Notes under the pieces: generated by a model
What the model saw: only the letters and a program-made list of their open reading frames with translations
The model's database searches: none
Told to the model about the DNA's origin: nothing
Shown here: positions 25,737-36,508 of the stretch, in pieces
How positions within the stretch are numbered: the first letter of the stretch is position 1
Layout of the letters: each line of letters opens with the position of its first letter
Assembly: GCA_016214985.1 (NCBI GenBank)
Contig: JACRMM010000049.1
Span: 62,001-126,000 of the forward strand
Length of the DNA stretch: 64,000 bases
Source: Deltaproteobacteria bacterium
Lineage (GTDB): Bacteria > Desulfobacterota > Deferrisomatia > Deferrisomatales > JACRMM01
Direction of reading: 5' to 3'
Program-made: the position numbers and the translations under genes

Positions 25737-27950
25737 ATGTCGATAGACCGCGACAAAGTCGCCAAGAGCGCCCTGAAGTTCATCCAGAAGGGCCAGTTCC
25801 AAAAGGCGATCGAGGAGTACCGGAAGGTCCTCTCCTCGGACCCCCGCGACATCCGAACGCGGTTGAAGCTCATCGACCTGTATGGCCGGTCGGGGAGGAA
25901 GAAGGAGGCGATCGATGAGTGCCTCCAGGTCGCGGAGTCGTACTCTGACCAGGGCTTCTACCTCAAGGCGATCGCCGTCTACAAGCAGGCCCTCCGGATC
26001 GACCCGGAAAACCCCCGCCTGTTCAGCAACATGGGCGAGCTCTATGTCAAACAGGGGCTCGTGGGCGACGCGCTCGCGTGTTTCAAGAAGGGTGTGGACT
26101 GTCACCGTCAACGGGGCCAGGTCGGGGAGGCGGAGGAGCTCCTGACCCGGATGGAGGTGATGGCTCCGGAGAACGCGGCCATCAAGGTCCATCTGGCAGA
26201 GATGTACCTGGAGGACGGAAGGATCGACGCGTTCGCCGGAGAGCTCGACAAGATCGTGCTCCAGCTCAAGGGGGAGGGAAGGGCGCGGAAACTTCTGCAG
26301 GCCGTGGAGGGGTTCTACGAAAAGTCCCACCGGCATCCGGTCGTGCTCAAGCGGCTGGCGGAGCTCTATGCCGACCTGCAGGAGGACGAGAAGGCGCTCG
26401 ATGTGGTTCGGCTCGGGCTCGCCTCCAACCCCGCGGACCGGGACCTTCGGCTGCTGGCCCTGCGCGCGTACCTGACCCTGGGGAACCTTTCCGAGGCGCG
26501 CCGGATGGCTCTCGGCCTGTACGAGGAGGACCCCGAGGACCTCTTCATCCTGGAGCAGCTCGCCGCCATCGCCCAGGCGCGGGGCGATGGGGCCGAGGAG
26601 ACGCACGCCCACAAGGCGCTCGCCAAGGTGTATGCCCGCAGGGGGCTGCCCCTCAAGGAGGAGGACCACTACCGACGGGTGCTCGAGCTTGCCCCCCAGG
26701 ATGCCGAGGCTCGCCTCGCTCTGGGGCAGGTGATGGGGTCGGAGGCCACGGAAGCGGAGTCGGAGGTCCTCGAACTGGAAGGTTTCTGGACCGAGGCCTC
26801 CCCACCAGCACCGCCTCAAGAAAGCTCCGATCGGGTCCAAGAGGGCCTGCTCGAGGCTGAGTTGTACTTGAAGTACGGCCTGGAGGAGAAAGCCGCGGAG
26901 AAGCTGCAGGAGCTTACCTCGGCTGCTCCTGACAAGATCGAGATCCGCCAGAAGCTCCGCGACCTCTGCCAACGCCGGGGCGACCGTGCCGGATGGGTGC
27001 GCGAGCAGCTCCACATCGCCGAGCTTCACTTGAGGGACCGCCGCGAGGGTGACGCGTTGCGGGCCTATCAGGCGATCCTCGAGGTGGATCCGGAGAACCC
27101 GGAGGCCCGACAGGCGATCCAGTACCTCAAGCCTGATGTCCTGGGATCGAAGACCGCGCCGCTCGAGATCGATGTAGACGGGGCTACGGTGGAGTTCGTG
27201 GAGGTCGGCGGCGAGGAGACGGTGATCCACCGCCGCCCCGCACCGGCCGCGGGGGACGAGGCACAGCTCCGGGATGCGTTTGCCCAGGCCGACTTCTACG
27301 AGGCTCAGGGGCGTACCGACGAGGCCCTGGGCACGCTGCTCCGCCTGAGAGCCCAGTACCCCGACTCGCCCCACCTGCTCGCCCGGCTCCAGCGCCTGGG
27401 ATGGCAAGGCGAGGAGGAGGACGGCGGAGGGTTCCTGGACCTCCAGTCCGAGGTTTTGGACGCCTCGTCCCTGACCCTCGCGAACGACTTCGAAGGGTTT
27501 CAGGACTTTGAGGTTTCGGAGCTCGACGACATCGTCCGCGAGTTCCGGTCCGGGATCGCCGAGAAGCTCTCCGACGCAGACTACGAGACTCACTACAACC
27601 TGGGAGTGGCCTACAAGGAGATGGGCTTGCTGGATGACGCCCTCCAGGAGTTCCAGGTCGCGGCCCGTTCGCCCGAGAAGGCGCGAGAGGCCTATACCTC
27701 CATCTCGCTGGTGTGCCGGGATCTGGGGCGGGGGGCGGAGGCAACGGCGGCGCTGCGGGTGGCGCTCGCCGTCCCGAACAACACCGCCGAGGACCGCCTG
27801 GCGATCCTCTACGAGCTCGGGGTCTTGGCGCACGAGAGCGAGGACTGGGAGGGTGCCCTCCAGGCCTTTCAGCGGGCCGCGGCCATCGATCCGACCTTTC
27901 GCGACCTTCCCCGCCGCCTCCAACTCGTCACGGCCCGCCGGGCAGGGTAG
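25737..27950 (+). CDS. Large tetratricopeptide-repeat protein
   Basis: 737 residues with TPR-type helical repeats over most of the length, e.g. ALKFIQKGQFQKAIEEYRKV, YLKAIAVYKQALRIDPENPR, AYQAILEVDPENPEARQAIQ and YNLGVAYKEMGLLDDALQEF. Acidic, less ordered segments lie at about residues 335-365 and 560-605. There is no signal peptide or membrane span, so it is probably a cytoplasmic scaffold. Proteins like it sit beside the ExeA-like ATPase gene in related genomes, possibly in motility or secretion; that link is inferred. The downstream GTG start is 4 bases away. Confidence 0.8.
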   Translation: MSIDRDKVAKSALKFIQKGQFQKAIEEYRKVLSSDPRDIRTRLKLIDLYGRSGRKKEAIDECLQVAESYSDQGFYLKAIAVYKQALRIDPENPRLFSNMGELYVKQGLVGDALACFKKGVDCHRQRGQVGEAEELLTRMEVMAPENAAIKVHLAEMYLEDGRIDAFAGELDKIVLQLKGEGRARKLLQAVEGFYEKSHRHPVVLKRLAELYADLQEDEKALDVVRLGLASNPADRDLRLLALRAYLTLGNLSEARRMALGLYEEDPEDLFILEQLAAIAQARGDGAEETHAHKALAKVYARRGLPLKEEDHYRRVLELAPQDAEARLALGQVMGSEATEAESEVLELEGFWTEASPPAPPQESSDRVQEGLLEAELYLKYGLEEKAAEKLQELTSAAPDKIEIRQKLRDLCQRRGDRAGWVREQLHIAELHLRDRREGDALRAYQAILEVDPENPEARQAIQYLKPDVLGSKTAPLEIDVDGATVEFVEVGGEETVIHRRPAPAAGDEAQLRDAFAQADFYEAQGRTDEALGTLLRLRAQYPDSPHLLARLQRLGWQGEEEDGGGFLDLQSEVLDASSLTLANDFEGFQDFEVSELDDIVREFRSGIAEKLSDADYETHYNLGVAYKEMGLLDDALQEFQVAARSPEKAREAYTSISLVCRDLGRGAEATAALRVALAVPNNTAEDRLAILYELGVLAHESEDWEGALQAFQRAAAIDPTFRDLPRRLQLVTARRAG

Positions 27951-27953
27951 GCC

Positions 27954-28775
27954 GTGCACCGGATCTTCGGTCTGACGCGCGATCCCTTCGCCGCGGTCTG
28001 CGACGGCGAGCTCTACTGGGAGAACGCGGCTCGGGCGGAAACGCGCGCCGCGGCGCGCGATCTCCTGCGGCAAGGGCGGGGCGTCTGGGTCAGCGGCACT
28101 CGCGGGTCGGGCCGGTCGGCGTTGCTGAGTCGGCTGGCCGAGGACCTGTCGGCCGAGGGGCGGCCGGTCGTCTACGCCGACAATCCGGTGGCGACAACGG
28201 CGGAGACCTTCTTGGGAAGTCTTTCGGCGGTCGTCGAAGACCCCGGCCCGGACCGCTCTGTCCGCGGTCTTCTTTCGGGCGCGGTGTCGTTGTATGCGCG
28301 ACTGGTCGAGGGGTTCTCGGTCCGAGGCCCGGTGCCGTGCTTCCCAGGCCCGGTGAGCGCGGCGCCCGAGGTCGTGGCCGAGTTGGAGATCCTGAGGGGA
28401 TTGCGCCTCCTGGGCCGGCCGCTGGTCGCCCTGGTCCTGGCCGGCGCCGGAGAGTCGCCCCTCCCGGGGCTCCAGACGGTGCGGCTCGTGCCCCCCTCGC
28501 CGGACGATCTCCGAGATCTCCTGGCCCACCGCCTCGCGTGCTGTGGCGGCGCGGGACTCCTGCCCCAAGGGCTTCTTGAGCCCATCGCCCAGCGCGCCCG
28601 TGACTTCGACGAGGCCCTCGCTCTTGGCCGCCGGGCCCTCTCCCGCGAGGCGTACTGCCGCGGCTTCGCCGCTCGCTCGCCAGAGCCGCCTCCGTCGTCC
28701 CTGTTCCGCCCTGCCGACCTCGACGAGGTTGCGCGTCTGCTCGACTCGCTCGGCCCCGACCTCTCGAAGCCCTGA
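27954..28775 (+). CDS. ExeA/GspA-like P-loop protein with altered Walker A
   Basis: 273 residues. The N terminus MHRIFGLTRDPFAAVCDGELYWEN matches the FGL-x-x-DPF start of ExeA/GspA-type AAA ATPases (span residues 1-24; first codon GTG). The P-loop reads SGTRGSGRSALL, with Arg54 in place of the canonical lysine. No clear Walker B acid is visible; the expected strand reads LVALVLAGAGES. It is co-transcribed with the TPR gene. ExeA proteins couple ATP to secretin or pilus assembly through peptidoglycan, but this shortened version lacks a peptidoglycan-binding domain and may be a non-hydrolysing regulator. Confidence 0.65.
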   Translation: MHRIFGLTRDPFAAVCDGELYWENAARAETRAAARDLLRQGRGVWVSGTRGSGRSALLSRLAEDLSAEGRPVVYADNPVATTAETFLGSLSAVVEDPGPDRSVRGLLSGAVSLYARLVEGFSVRGPVPCFPGPVSAAPEVVAELEILRGLRLLGRPLVALVLAGAGESPLPGLQTVRLVPPSPDDLRDLLAHRLACCGGAGLLPQGLLEPIAQRARDFDEALALGRRALSREAYCRGFAARSPEPPPSSLFRPADLDEVARLLDSLGPDLSKP

Positions 28776-28818
28776 CCCCACCGCCCGGCCGGGCGGCCGC
28801 ACACCCGGCTGAAAGGTT

Positions 28819-28848
28819 TTGACGGCTTCCGGAGCCAGGTGCTACGAT
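28819..28848 (+). promoter_or_regulatory. Promoter of secA
   Basis: TTGACG at 28819-28824 and TACGAT at 28843-28848, 18-base spacer, about 120 bases before the secA ATG. The leader from here to 28971 is C-rich and has no clear hairpin that I can see. Confidence 0.5.
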
Positions 28849-28971
28849 TCCCGGTCCGGTGGAGTTCCCGGGGGACCCGCGAGCGAGTCCCAACGATTCT
28901 CCCGCCTCTCTCCCGCCTCCCTCAACCACCCATGGCTGGCCGCCCCTTCGGCCGCCTTCGGAGTCTGCCTG

Positions 28972-31637
<2,666 letters not shown>

Positions 31638-31638
<1 letters not shown>

Positions 31639-32822
31639 TGGACGTTCCGGTCCCGCGGGGATTCCGCTTCGCCGCGGTCGAGGCAGCGGTCAAGAAGCCC
31701 GGGCGCCTCGACCTGGGGCTTATCGCCTGCGACGAGGGAGCGTCGGTCGCGGGCACGTTGACCCGCAACCTCGTCCGCGCCGCCCCGGTGGAGCTCTGCC
31801 AGGAGCGGCTCGCGGGGGGAGCGGCCCGGGCGGTGATCGCCAACTCGGGAAACGCCAACGCGTGCGCCGGCGCCGAGGGGCTGGCCGCGGCGCAGCGGCT
31901 CACGGCCTCGCTGGCCGCGCAACTTTCGGTTCCGGAGGCGCAGGTGTTCCCCTGCTCCACGGGCGTCATCGGGATCCCCCTGCCCGTCGAGAGGATGGAG
32001 CGGATGCTTCCGGCTCTGGTCGCAGCCCTGGGCGACGATCCTGAGCCGTTCGCCCGTTCCATCCTCACGACCGACTCCTTTCCCAAGGTCGTGGGTCGTC
32101 CCCTCGACGTGGGGGGCCGAGAGGTGCGCGTGCTCGGCGTCGCCAAGGGAGCGGGCATGATTCGGCCGGACATGGCCACGATGCTCGCTTTCGTCTTGAC
32201 CGACGCGCGCGTCGGACCTCGGACGCTTCAGCGGATCGTGTTCGACGCGGTGGAGTCGAGCTTCAACCGGATCACCGTGGACGGCGACACGTCCACGAAC
32301 GACACCGTGCTCGCCCTGGCGAGCGGCCGGGCCGGAGGGGAGCCGCTCGACGCCGACCCGGCTGCCCTGGGCACGCTCGGCCGGGCGCTCGGCGAGGTGT
32401 GCCGCGAGTTGGCGCGGCAGATGGTGCGAGACGGAGAGGGGGCGACCAAGCTCGTGGACGTGACGGTGCGCGGTGCTCGAGACGACGGGGCGGCGCTTCG
32501 GGTGGCCCGCACTGTGGCCGAGAGCCCGCTGGTCAAGACGGCCCTGCACGGCGAAGACCCCAACTGGGGCCGGATCGCCGCGGCGCTTGGCCGCTCCGGC
32601 GCGTACGGTGGAGGCGCCTTCCAGATCGCCATCGGCGGGGTGCCAGTGGCGCGTGCGGGGCTGGGACTCGGCGCCGAGTCCGAGGCGAGGGCCCACGAGG
32701 CGATGAAGGGGCAGGAGTACGAGGTGATCGTGGAGCTCGAGGAGGGCACCGGAGCCGCCACGGTTACCACCTGCGACCTCACGGCCGAATACGTGAGGAT
32801 CAACGCGGACTATCGAAGCTGA
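31638..32822 (+). CDS. argJ: Bifunctional ornithine acetyltransferase / N-acetylglutamate synthase
   Basis: Recycles the acetyl group from N-acetylornithine to glutamate in arginine synthesis. 394 residues. NSGNANACAG, CSTGVIGIPLP and AKGAGMIRPDMATMLAF are the family motifs; the last contains the autoprocessing Ala-Thr bond (MATML) whose threonine becomes the catalytic nucleophile. ITVDGDTSTNDTV and HGEDPNWGRIAAALGRSG are also present. Whether it is mono- or bifunctional cannot be told from sequence. The ATG overlaps the secA stop. Confidence 0.95.
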
Positions 32823-32840
32823 GATCGAGGACTGACGATC

Positions 32841-33908
32841 ATGGACGACTCCGTTTTCGCGTTCTTCAAACGGCTCGCCGACGCGCCGAGCCCCTCGGGC
32901 TTCGAGCAGCCCGCGCAGCGGGTGTGGCGGGAGTACGTGGCGCCGCACGTGGACGAGGTGGGGAGCGACGTTCTGGGCAACGCGTGGGGCGTGCTTCGGG
33001 GGCCCGAACGGCCCCGCGTGATGCTCGCCGGACACGTGGACGAGATCGGCCTCATGGTGCAGTACATCGACGATCAGGGATTCTTGTACTTCGCCGCGGT
33101 GGGCGGGGTGGACCCGCATCTCTTGCCCGGGCAGCGCGTGAAGGTCCACGCCAGGGACGGTGCGCTCCTCGGGGTGATCGGCCGCAAGCCCATTCACCTG
33201 CTCGAGGACGAAGAGCGGAAGAAGGTCGCCAAGATCAAGGATCTCTCCATCGACATCGGTGCCCGAGACCGAGCGGAAGCCGAGGCGCTTGTGTCGGTCG
33301 GCGACCCGGTGACGTCCGCCGTGGAGATGGAGCGCCTGCTGGGCGACCGGATCGTGTCGCGGGGGCTCGACGACAAGATGGGGTCGCTGGTCGTGGCCGA
33401 GGTGCTGCGGAGGCTCTCGGCGCGCCGGACGGAGCTTCGGTGCTCGGTCTACGGCGTGTCCACGGTGCAGGAGGAGCTCGGCCTGCGGGGTGCCAAGGCG
33501 AGCGCCTACGGGATCGACCCCGACGTGGGTCTCTGCGTCGAGGTGACCTTCGCCACCGATCACCCGGGTGTGGACAAGAAAGCCATCGGCGACGTGCAGG
33601 TGGGCAAAGGACCGGTGCTGTCGCGAGGCGCCAACATCAATCCCAACGTCTTCGAGCTGCTGAAGGCGTCTGCCGCCGAGGCAGGCATCGCGCTCCAATA
33701 CGAGGCCGCGCCCCGCGCCACGGGCACGGACGCCAACGTGATGCAGCTCAACCGGAGCGGCGTCGCCACCGCGCTGGTGGAGATCCCGCTGCGGTACATG
33801 CACACGCCTGCCGAGGTGCTGAGCCTTGCGGACGTGAACGCCGCCGCGGACCTTCTCGTCGCGTTCCTCCTCAAGATCGGGCCGGAATGCGATTGGGTGC
33901 CCCGATAG
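32841..33908 (+). CDS. M42 family metallopeptidase
   Basis: 355 residues, the normal length for tetrahedral (TET-type) aminopeptidases. Metal-binding segments are MLAGHVDEIGLMV (His-x-Asp), RGLDDKMGSLV (Asp) and VSTVQEELGLRGAKA (catalytic Glu-Glu), plus EVTFATDHPG and LSRGANINPNVFE. It trims peptides from the N terminus; some relatives were annotated as endoglucanases by mistake. ATG 32841 lies 18 bases after argJ. Confidence 0.92.
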   Translation: MDDSVFAFFKRLADAPSPSGFEQPAQRVWREYVAPHVDEVGSDVLGNAWGVLRGPERPRVMLAGHVDEIGLMVQYIDDQGFLYFAAVGGVDPHLLPGQRVKVHARDGALLGVIGRKPIHLLEDEERKKVAKIKDLSIDIGARDRAEAEALVSVGDPVTSAVEMERLLGDRIVSRGLDDKMGSLVVAEVLRRLSARRTELRCSVYGVSTVQEELGLRGAKASAYGIDPDVGLCVEVTFATDHPGVDKKAIGDVQVGKGPVLSRGANINPNVFELLKASAAEAGIALQYEAAPRATGTDANVMQLNRSGVATALVEIPLRYMHTPAEVLSLADVNAAADLLVAFLLKIGPECDWVPR

Positions 33909-33978
33909 AATGCTGGAATGCCGAGACGCTGGGATGCTCGATGGGTTTCGCCCTGGTCGGGCTGAGAGCTGACCGCTG
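33909..33978. repeat. Dispersed repeat motif before smpB
   Basis: A near-duplicate GCTGG(A/G)ATGC pair lies around 33912-33935. Then GAGCTGACCGCTGA at 33966-33979 matches 4835-4848 exactly and runs into the smpB ATG. No normal Shine-Dalgarno is visible for smpB, so the repeat may have replaced it. Confidence 0.45.
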
Positions 33979-34446
33979 ATGGCCAAGAAAGCCGGAGAGG
34001 GTGTCCACGTCGCGTGCACGAACAAGAAGGCGTGGCGCGACTACCACATCGACGAGACGATCGAGGCGGGCATCGTGTTGCGCGGCAGCGAGGTGAAGAG
34101 CCTGCGCGAGGGCCGCGCCAACCTGACCGACGCGTACGCCTGGGTCACCGACGGAGAGGTGTGGGTCTCCGGCCTGCATATCTCGCCCTATTCCCACGCC
34201 CGCATGGAGGAGCAGGACCCGACGAGGGACCGCAAGCTCCTCCTGCACGGCTCCGAGATCCGGCGCCTCGGAGTCAAGATCCAGGATAAGGGCTACACCC
34301 TCATTCCCCTGCGAGTGTACTTCAAGAGGGGCCTCGCGAAGGTCGAGCTGGGACTGGGCAAGGGGAAGAAGCTCTACGACAAGCGAGAAGACATCAAGAA
34401 GGCTGACGCGCAGCGCGAGATCGAACGAGCCCTGCGCCGGTATTGA
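33979..34446 (+). CDS. smpB: tmRNA-binding protein SmpB
   Basis: Partner of tmRNA in rescue of stalled ribosomes. 155 residues with NKKAWRDYHIDETIEAGIVL, GSEVKSLREGRANLTDAYAW, RKLLLHGSEIRRL and the basic tail DKREDIKKADAQREIERAL, all typical. The ATG lies within a dispersed repeat motif. The tmRNA gene is often close, but I found no ssrA-like sequence in the 120 bases downstream. Confidence 0.97.
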   Translation: MAKKAGEGVHVACTNKKAWRDYHIDETIEAGIVLRGSEVKSLREGRANLTDAYAWVTDGEVWVSGLHISPYSHARMEEQDPTRDRKLLLHGSEIRRLGVKIQDKGYTLIPLRVYFKRGLAKVELGLGKGKKLYDKREDIKKADAQREIERALRRY

Positions 34447-34565
34447 CCGCCCGCCCCGCGACGCCCGCTCCCGGCAGGGATCTTGCAGGTTCTCAGGAAG
34501 CTGGCTCGGGGATCGATGCTCCCCGGTCGGTAGCGCGCTTCCTCTATCCCCCGTGCGGAAAGAAA

Positions 34566-35132
34566 ATGGATGCAACGAGCGAGATCACGCTGCCCATGTG
34601 TGAATTGGCACACATGAGCACTCCGGTCCCTGACCCCCGGTGGTTCACGTTTCGTGGACAAGAGTACATTCTGCGCGCGATCGGTCCGGCGGATCCCCGG
34701 CGAATCGCGGAGGCAGAGGGCGTAACGGAGTGCGCCAAGGACTTCCCCGCGCAGGGCTGGGTGGTCGGCCTGGCCGTGGCCAAGACAGAGGCCCCGGACG
34801 ACGACCTCGGCTTTTACGCCGTGGCCCACGGGGCGGCCCCCGAGCGCCTCGACGACACCCTCGCCTTCGTGGCGCCCCGCGCGCGGGGCCTGCATCTGAG
34901 CCACCTGCTCATCTATGGCGTGTACCTCGAGCTCCTGGCGCTCGACCGCCCCTTCGTCTTGTGCGAGATGATCGACCACCCGCGACTTCGGCTCCACGCC
35001 CGCTGCGGCTTCGCCCCTCCCGTGCGCCCGTTGCGGGACGGCAAGGTGGAGCTCGGCCGCTTCGACCTCCATGCGGTCTTGTGCCGCATCGAGTCCGAGG
35101 ATGACATCCGGGAGATTCTCCCCTCGCGGTGA
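34566..35132 (+). CDS. Uncharacterised protein, possible GNAT-type acyltransferase
   Basis: 188 residues from ATG 34566 (weak GGAAAG upstream). In-frame ATGs at 34596 and 34614 are alternatives, and both lie in the arms of a dyad. I do not recognise a named family. The segment RARGLHLSHLLIYGVYLELLA, followed by PRLRLHARCGFAPP, looks like the acetyl-CoA-binding helix and the substrate strand of GNAT-like folds, but the identification is tentative. It converges on pcnB with only 4 bases between the stops. Confidence 0.55.
   Translation: MDATSEITLPMCELAHMSTPVPDPRWFTFRGQEYILRAIGPADPRRIAEAEGVTECAKDFPAQGWVVGLAVAKTEAPDDDLGFYAVAHGAAPERLDDTLAFVAPRARGLHLSHLLIYGVYLELLALDRPFVLCEMIDHPRLRLHARCGFAPPVRPLRDGKVELGRFDLHAVLCRIESEDDIREILPSR
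34595..34616. promoter_or_regulatory. CRP/FNR-like dyad overlapping alternative start codons
   Basis: CATGTGTG at 34595-34602 and CACACATG at 34609-34616 form a perfect 8-base inverted repeat around AATTGG. The TGTG-N8-CACA spacing equals that of CRP-family operators. Each arm contains an in-frame ATG of the gene that starts at 34566, so it could equally act as an RNA hairpin controlling initiation. Confidence 0.4.
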
Positions 35133-35136
35133 GTGC

Positions 35137-36411
35137 CTACGACGGTTGGGCCGGCGCGGAGGCGAGCCGCCGGCGGCGCGGGCGCCGCCGGCGGCCCGCG
35201 CCGCGTGCCTGACCGGGAGCGGCAGTGCCCCCCAGGTACGCGGTCCAGAACTCCACGACTTCACCCAGGTCCCTCGCCACGTGAGCCCAAATCTGAACGA
35301 AGGCCCACGCCTCCTGGAACTCGGGTTTCCGGACAAACTTGGCCTTCGTCCGGTACGCTTTGCCGCGGGCCATCCGGTAGCAGGAGAGGAGGATCTCCCG
35401 GGTCTGGTGGCGGATGTGAGCCGAGATCTGGTAGCGGTGCGTGAGGGCGTCGACCGGGCCGGCGATCGTGTCCTGGGCCTGCTCGAGGTCCGCGCCCGGA
35501 GTCAGAGGATAGCGGCGGGCCACGGTTGGCAGGAGGAGCGCCGCGATGTAGGCCCACTCCGGAGGCTCTCGGCCCGCTGCGGCTCGTTCGTCCAGTGCCT
35601 CGAGCAGAGGGAATACCCCTTCGGTCTCAACCACTTCGGGGAGCAAGGTCCCCAGGAGCCCCAGCCGGTGCGCATCGGCGAGGACCGGGCCGACGATCCC
35701 GCGCTGCTCCATCTGCCGAAGTTCCTCGCGAAGCCGAGCGGCCGAGGCCGTGGCGAGCAGGCCCGCGTTGCGGCGGATGCCGTCGGCCGTGCGCTCCTCG
35801 ATGCGAAAGCCCAGCCGAACCGCGAACTCGATGGCGCGGAGCATCCGCACGGGGTCCTCGGCGAATCGGTCGTCCGGGTCTCCGATGAGACGCAGAACGC
35901 CGGCGCTGAGATCGTCCAACCCGCCCACGTGGTCGATGATCGAGAAGTCGTCCAGGTTGTAGAACAGCGCGTTTACGGTGAAGTCACGGCGCCAGGCGTC
36001 CTCGTCCGGGGTGCCGAAGACCGTGCCGGTCAGATCCAGATCCTCGGGTGGGATGTCTTCGGGGACGTCGATCTTCCGGAGGCTCCGAAAGGTCGACACC
36101 TCGACGATCTTCTCCACCTCTCCCTTGCGCCGGAAGTAGACATGGGCCAGGCGGAACCGGCGGCCGATCAGCCGCGAGTTCCGGAACAAGCGCCGGATCT
36201 CGCTGGGCCGGGCGTCGGTGCCGATGTCGAAGTCCTTGGGCTCGCGGCCCAGCAGGAGGTCTCGGACCGCGCCGCCGACGAGATACGCCAGATGTCCCTC
36301 CCTGCGCAGCTTTTGCAGGATCCAAAGGGCATCGGGATCGAGGAGCTTCCGGCTGATGGGGTGGTCGGGTCGGGCCAGGACCACCGGTTGTCTCGTCTCG
36401 TAATCGTGCAT
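35137..36411 (-). CDS. pcnB: Poly(A) polymerase / tRNA nucleotidyltransferase family protein (PcnB-like)
   Basis: 424 residues. The nucleotidyltransferase head has AYLVGGAVRDLLLGREPKDF and the metal-binding DFDIGTD, followed by RRLFRNSRLIGRRFRLAHVY, the signature that separates PcnB-type poly(A) polymerases from CCA-adding enzymes. RNA-binding motifs RDFTVNALFYNLDDFSI and RFAEDPVRMLRAIEFAVRLG follow. It adds poly(A) tails that promote RNA decay. The tail GRRRRPRRRRLASAP is strongly basic and is encoded by a perfect 14-base palindrome. Confidence 0.9.
   Translation of the reverse strand: MHDYETRQPVVLARPDHPISRKLLDPDALWILQKLRREGHLAYLVGGAVRDLLLGREPKDFDIGTDARPSEIRRLFRNSRLIGRRFRLAHVYFRRKGEVEKIVEVSTFRSLRKIDVPEDIPPEDLDLTGTVFGTPDEDAWRRDFTVNALFYNLDDFSIIDHVGGLDDLSAGVLRLIGDPDDRFAEDPVRMLRAIEFAVRLGFRIEERTADGIRRNAGLLATASAARLREELRQMEQRGIVGPVLADAHRLGLLGTLLPEVVETEGVFPLLEALDERAAAGREPPEWAYIAALLLPTVARRYPLTPGADLEQAQDTIAGPVDALTHRYQISAHIRHQTREILLSCYRMARGKAYRTKAKFVRKPEFQEAWAFVQIWAHVARDLGEVVEFWTAYLGGTAAPGQARGAGRRRRPRRRRLASAPAQPS
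35166..35195. terminator. GC-rich palindrome at convergent gene ends
   Basis: A 14-base perfect stem (35166-35179 with 35182-35195) with a 2-base loop lies inside the 3' end of pcnB, just past the stop of the converging gene. It has no T tract, so termination is only suggested; it could block read-through from the plus strand. Confidence 0.35.
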
Positions 36412-36475
36412 GCGCGCGCCGGGAAGGGGGGTGAGAAACGCTCCCTTCTAGCACGGGGCCGCGCGTTTGGAAACG

Positions 36476-36504
36476 AAAAACCCGCCCGGTGTCCGGGCGG
36501 GTTT
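36476..36504 (-). terminator. Rho-independent terminator of the hsp20-lon operon
   Basis: CCCGCCCGG (36481-36489) pairs with CCGGGCGGG (36493-36501) around TGT. On the minus strand the stem is followed by TTTTT, and it lies right after the lon-like stop at 36509. This is a clear intrinsic terminator. Confidence 0.85.
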
Positions 36505-36508
36505 CCGC

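Noticed and set aside
34447..34565. Possible tmRNA gene after smpB
   Set aside because: No tRNA-Ala-like ends, no TTCGAATCC and no peptide tag frame in this short gap.
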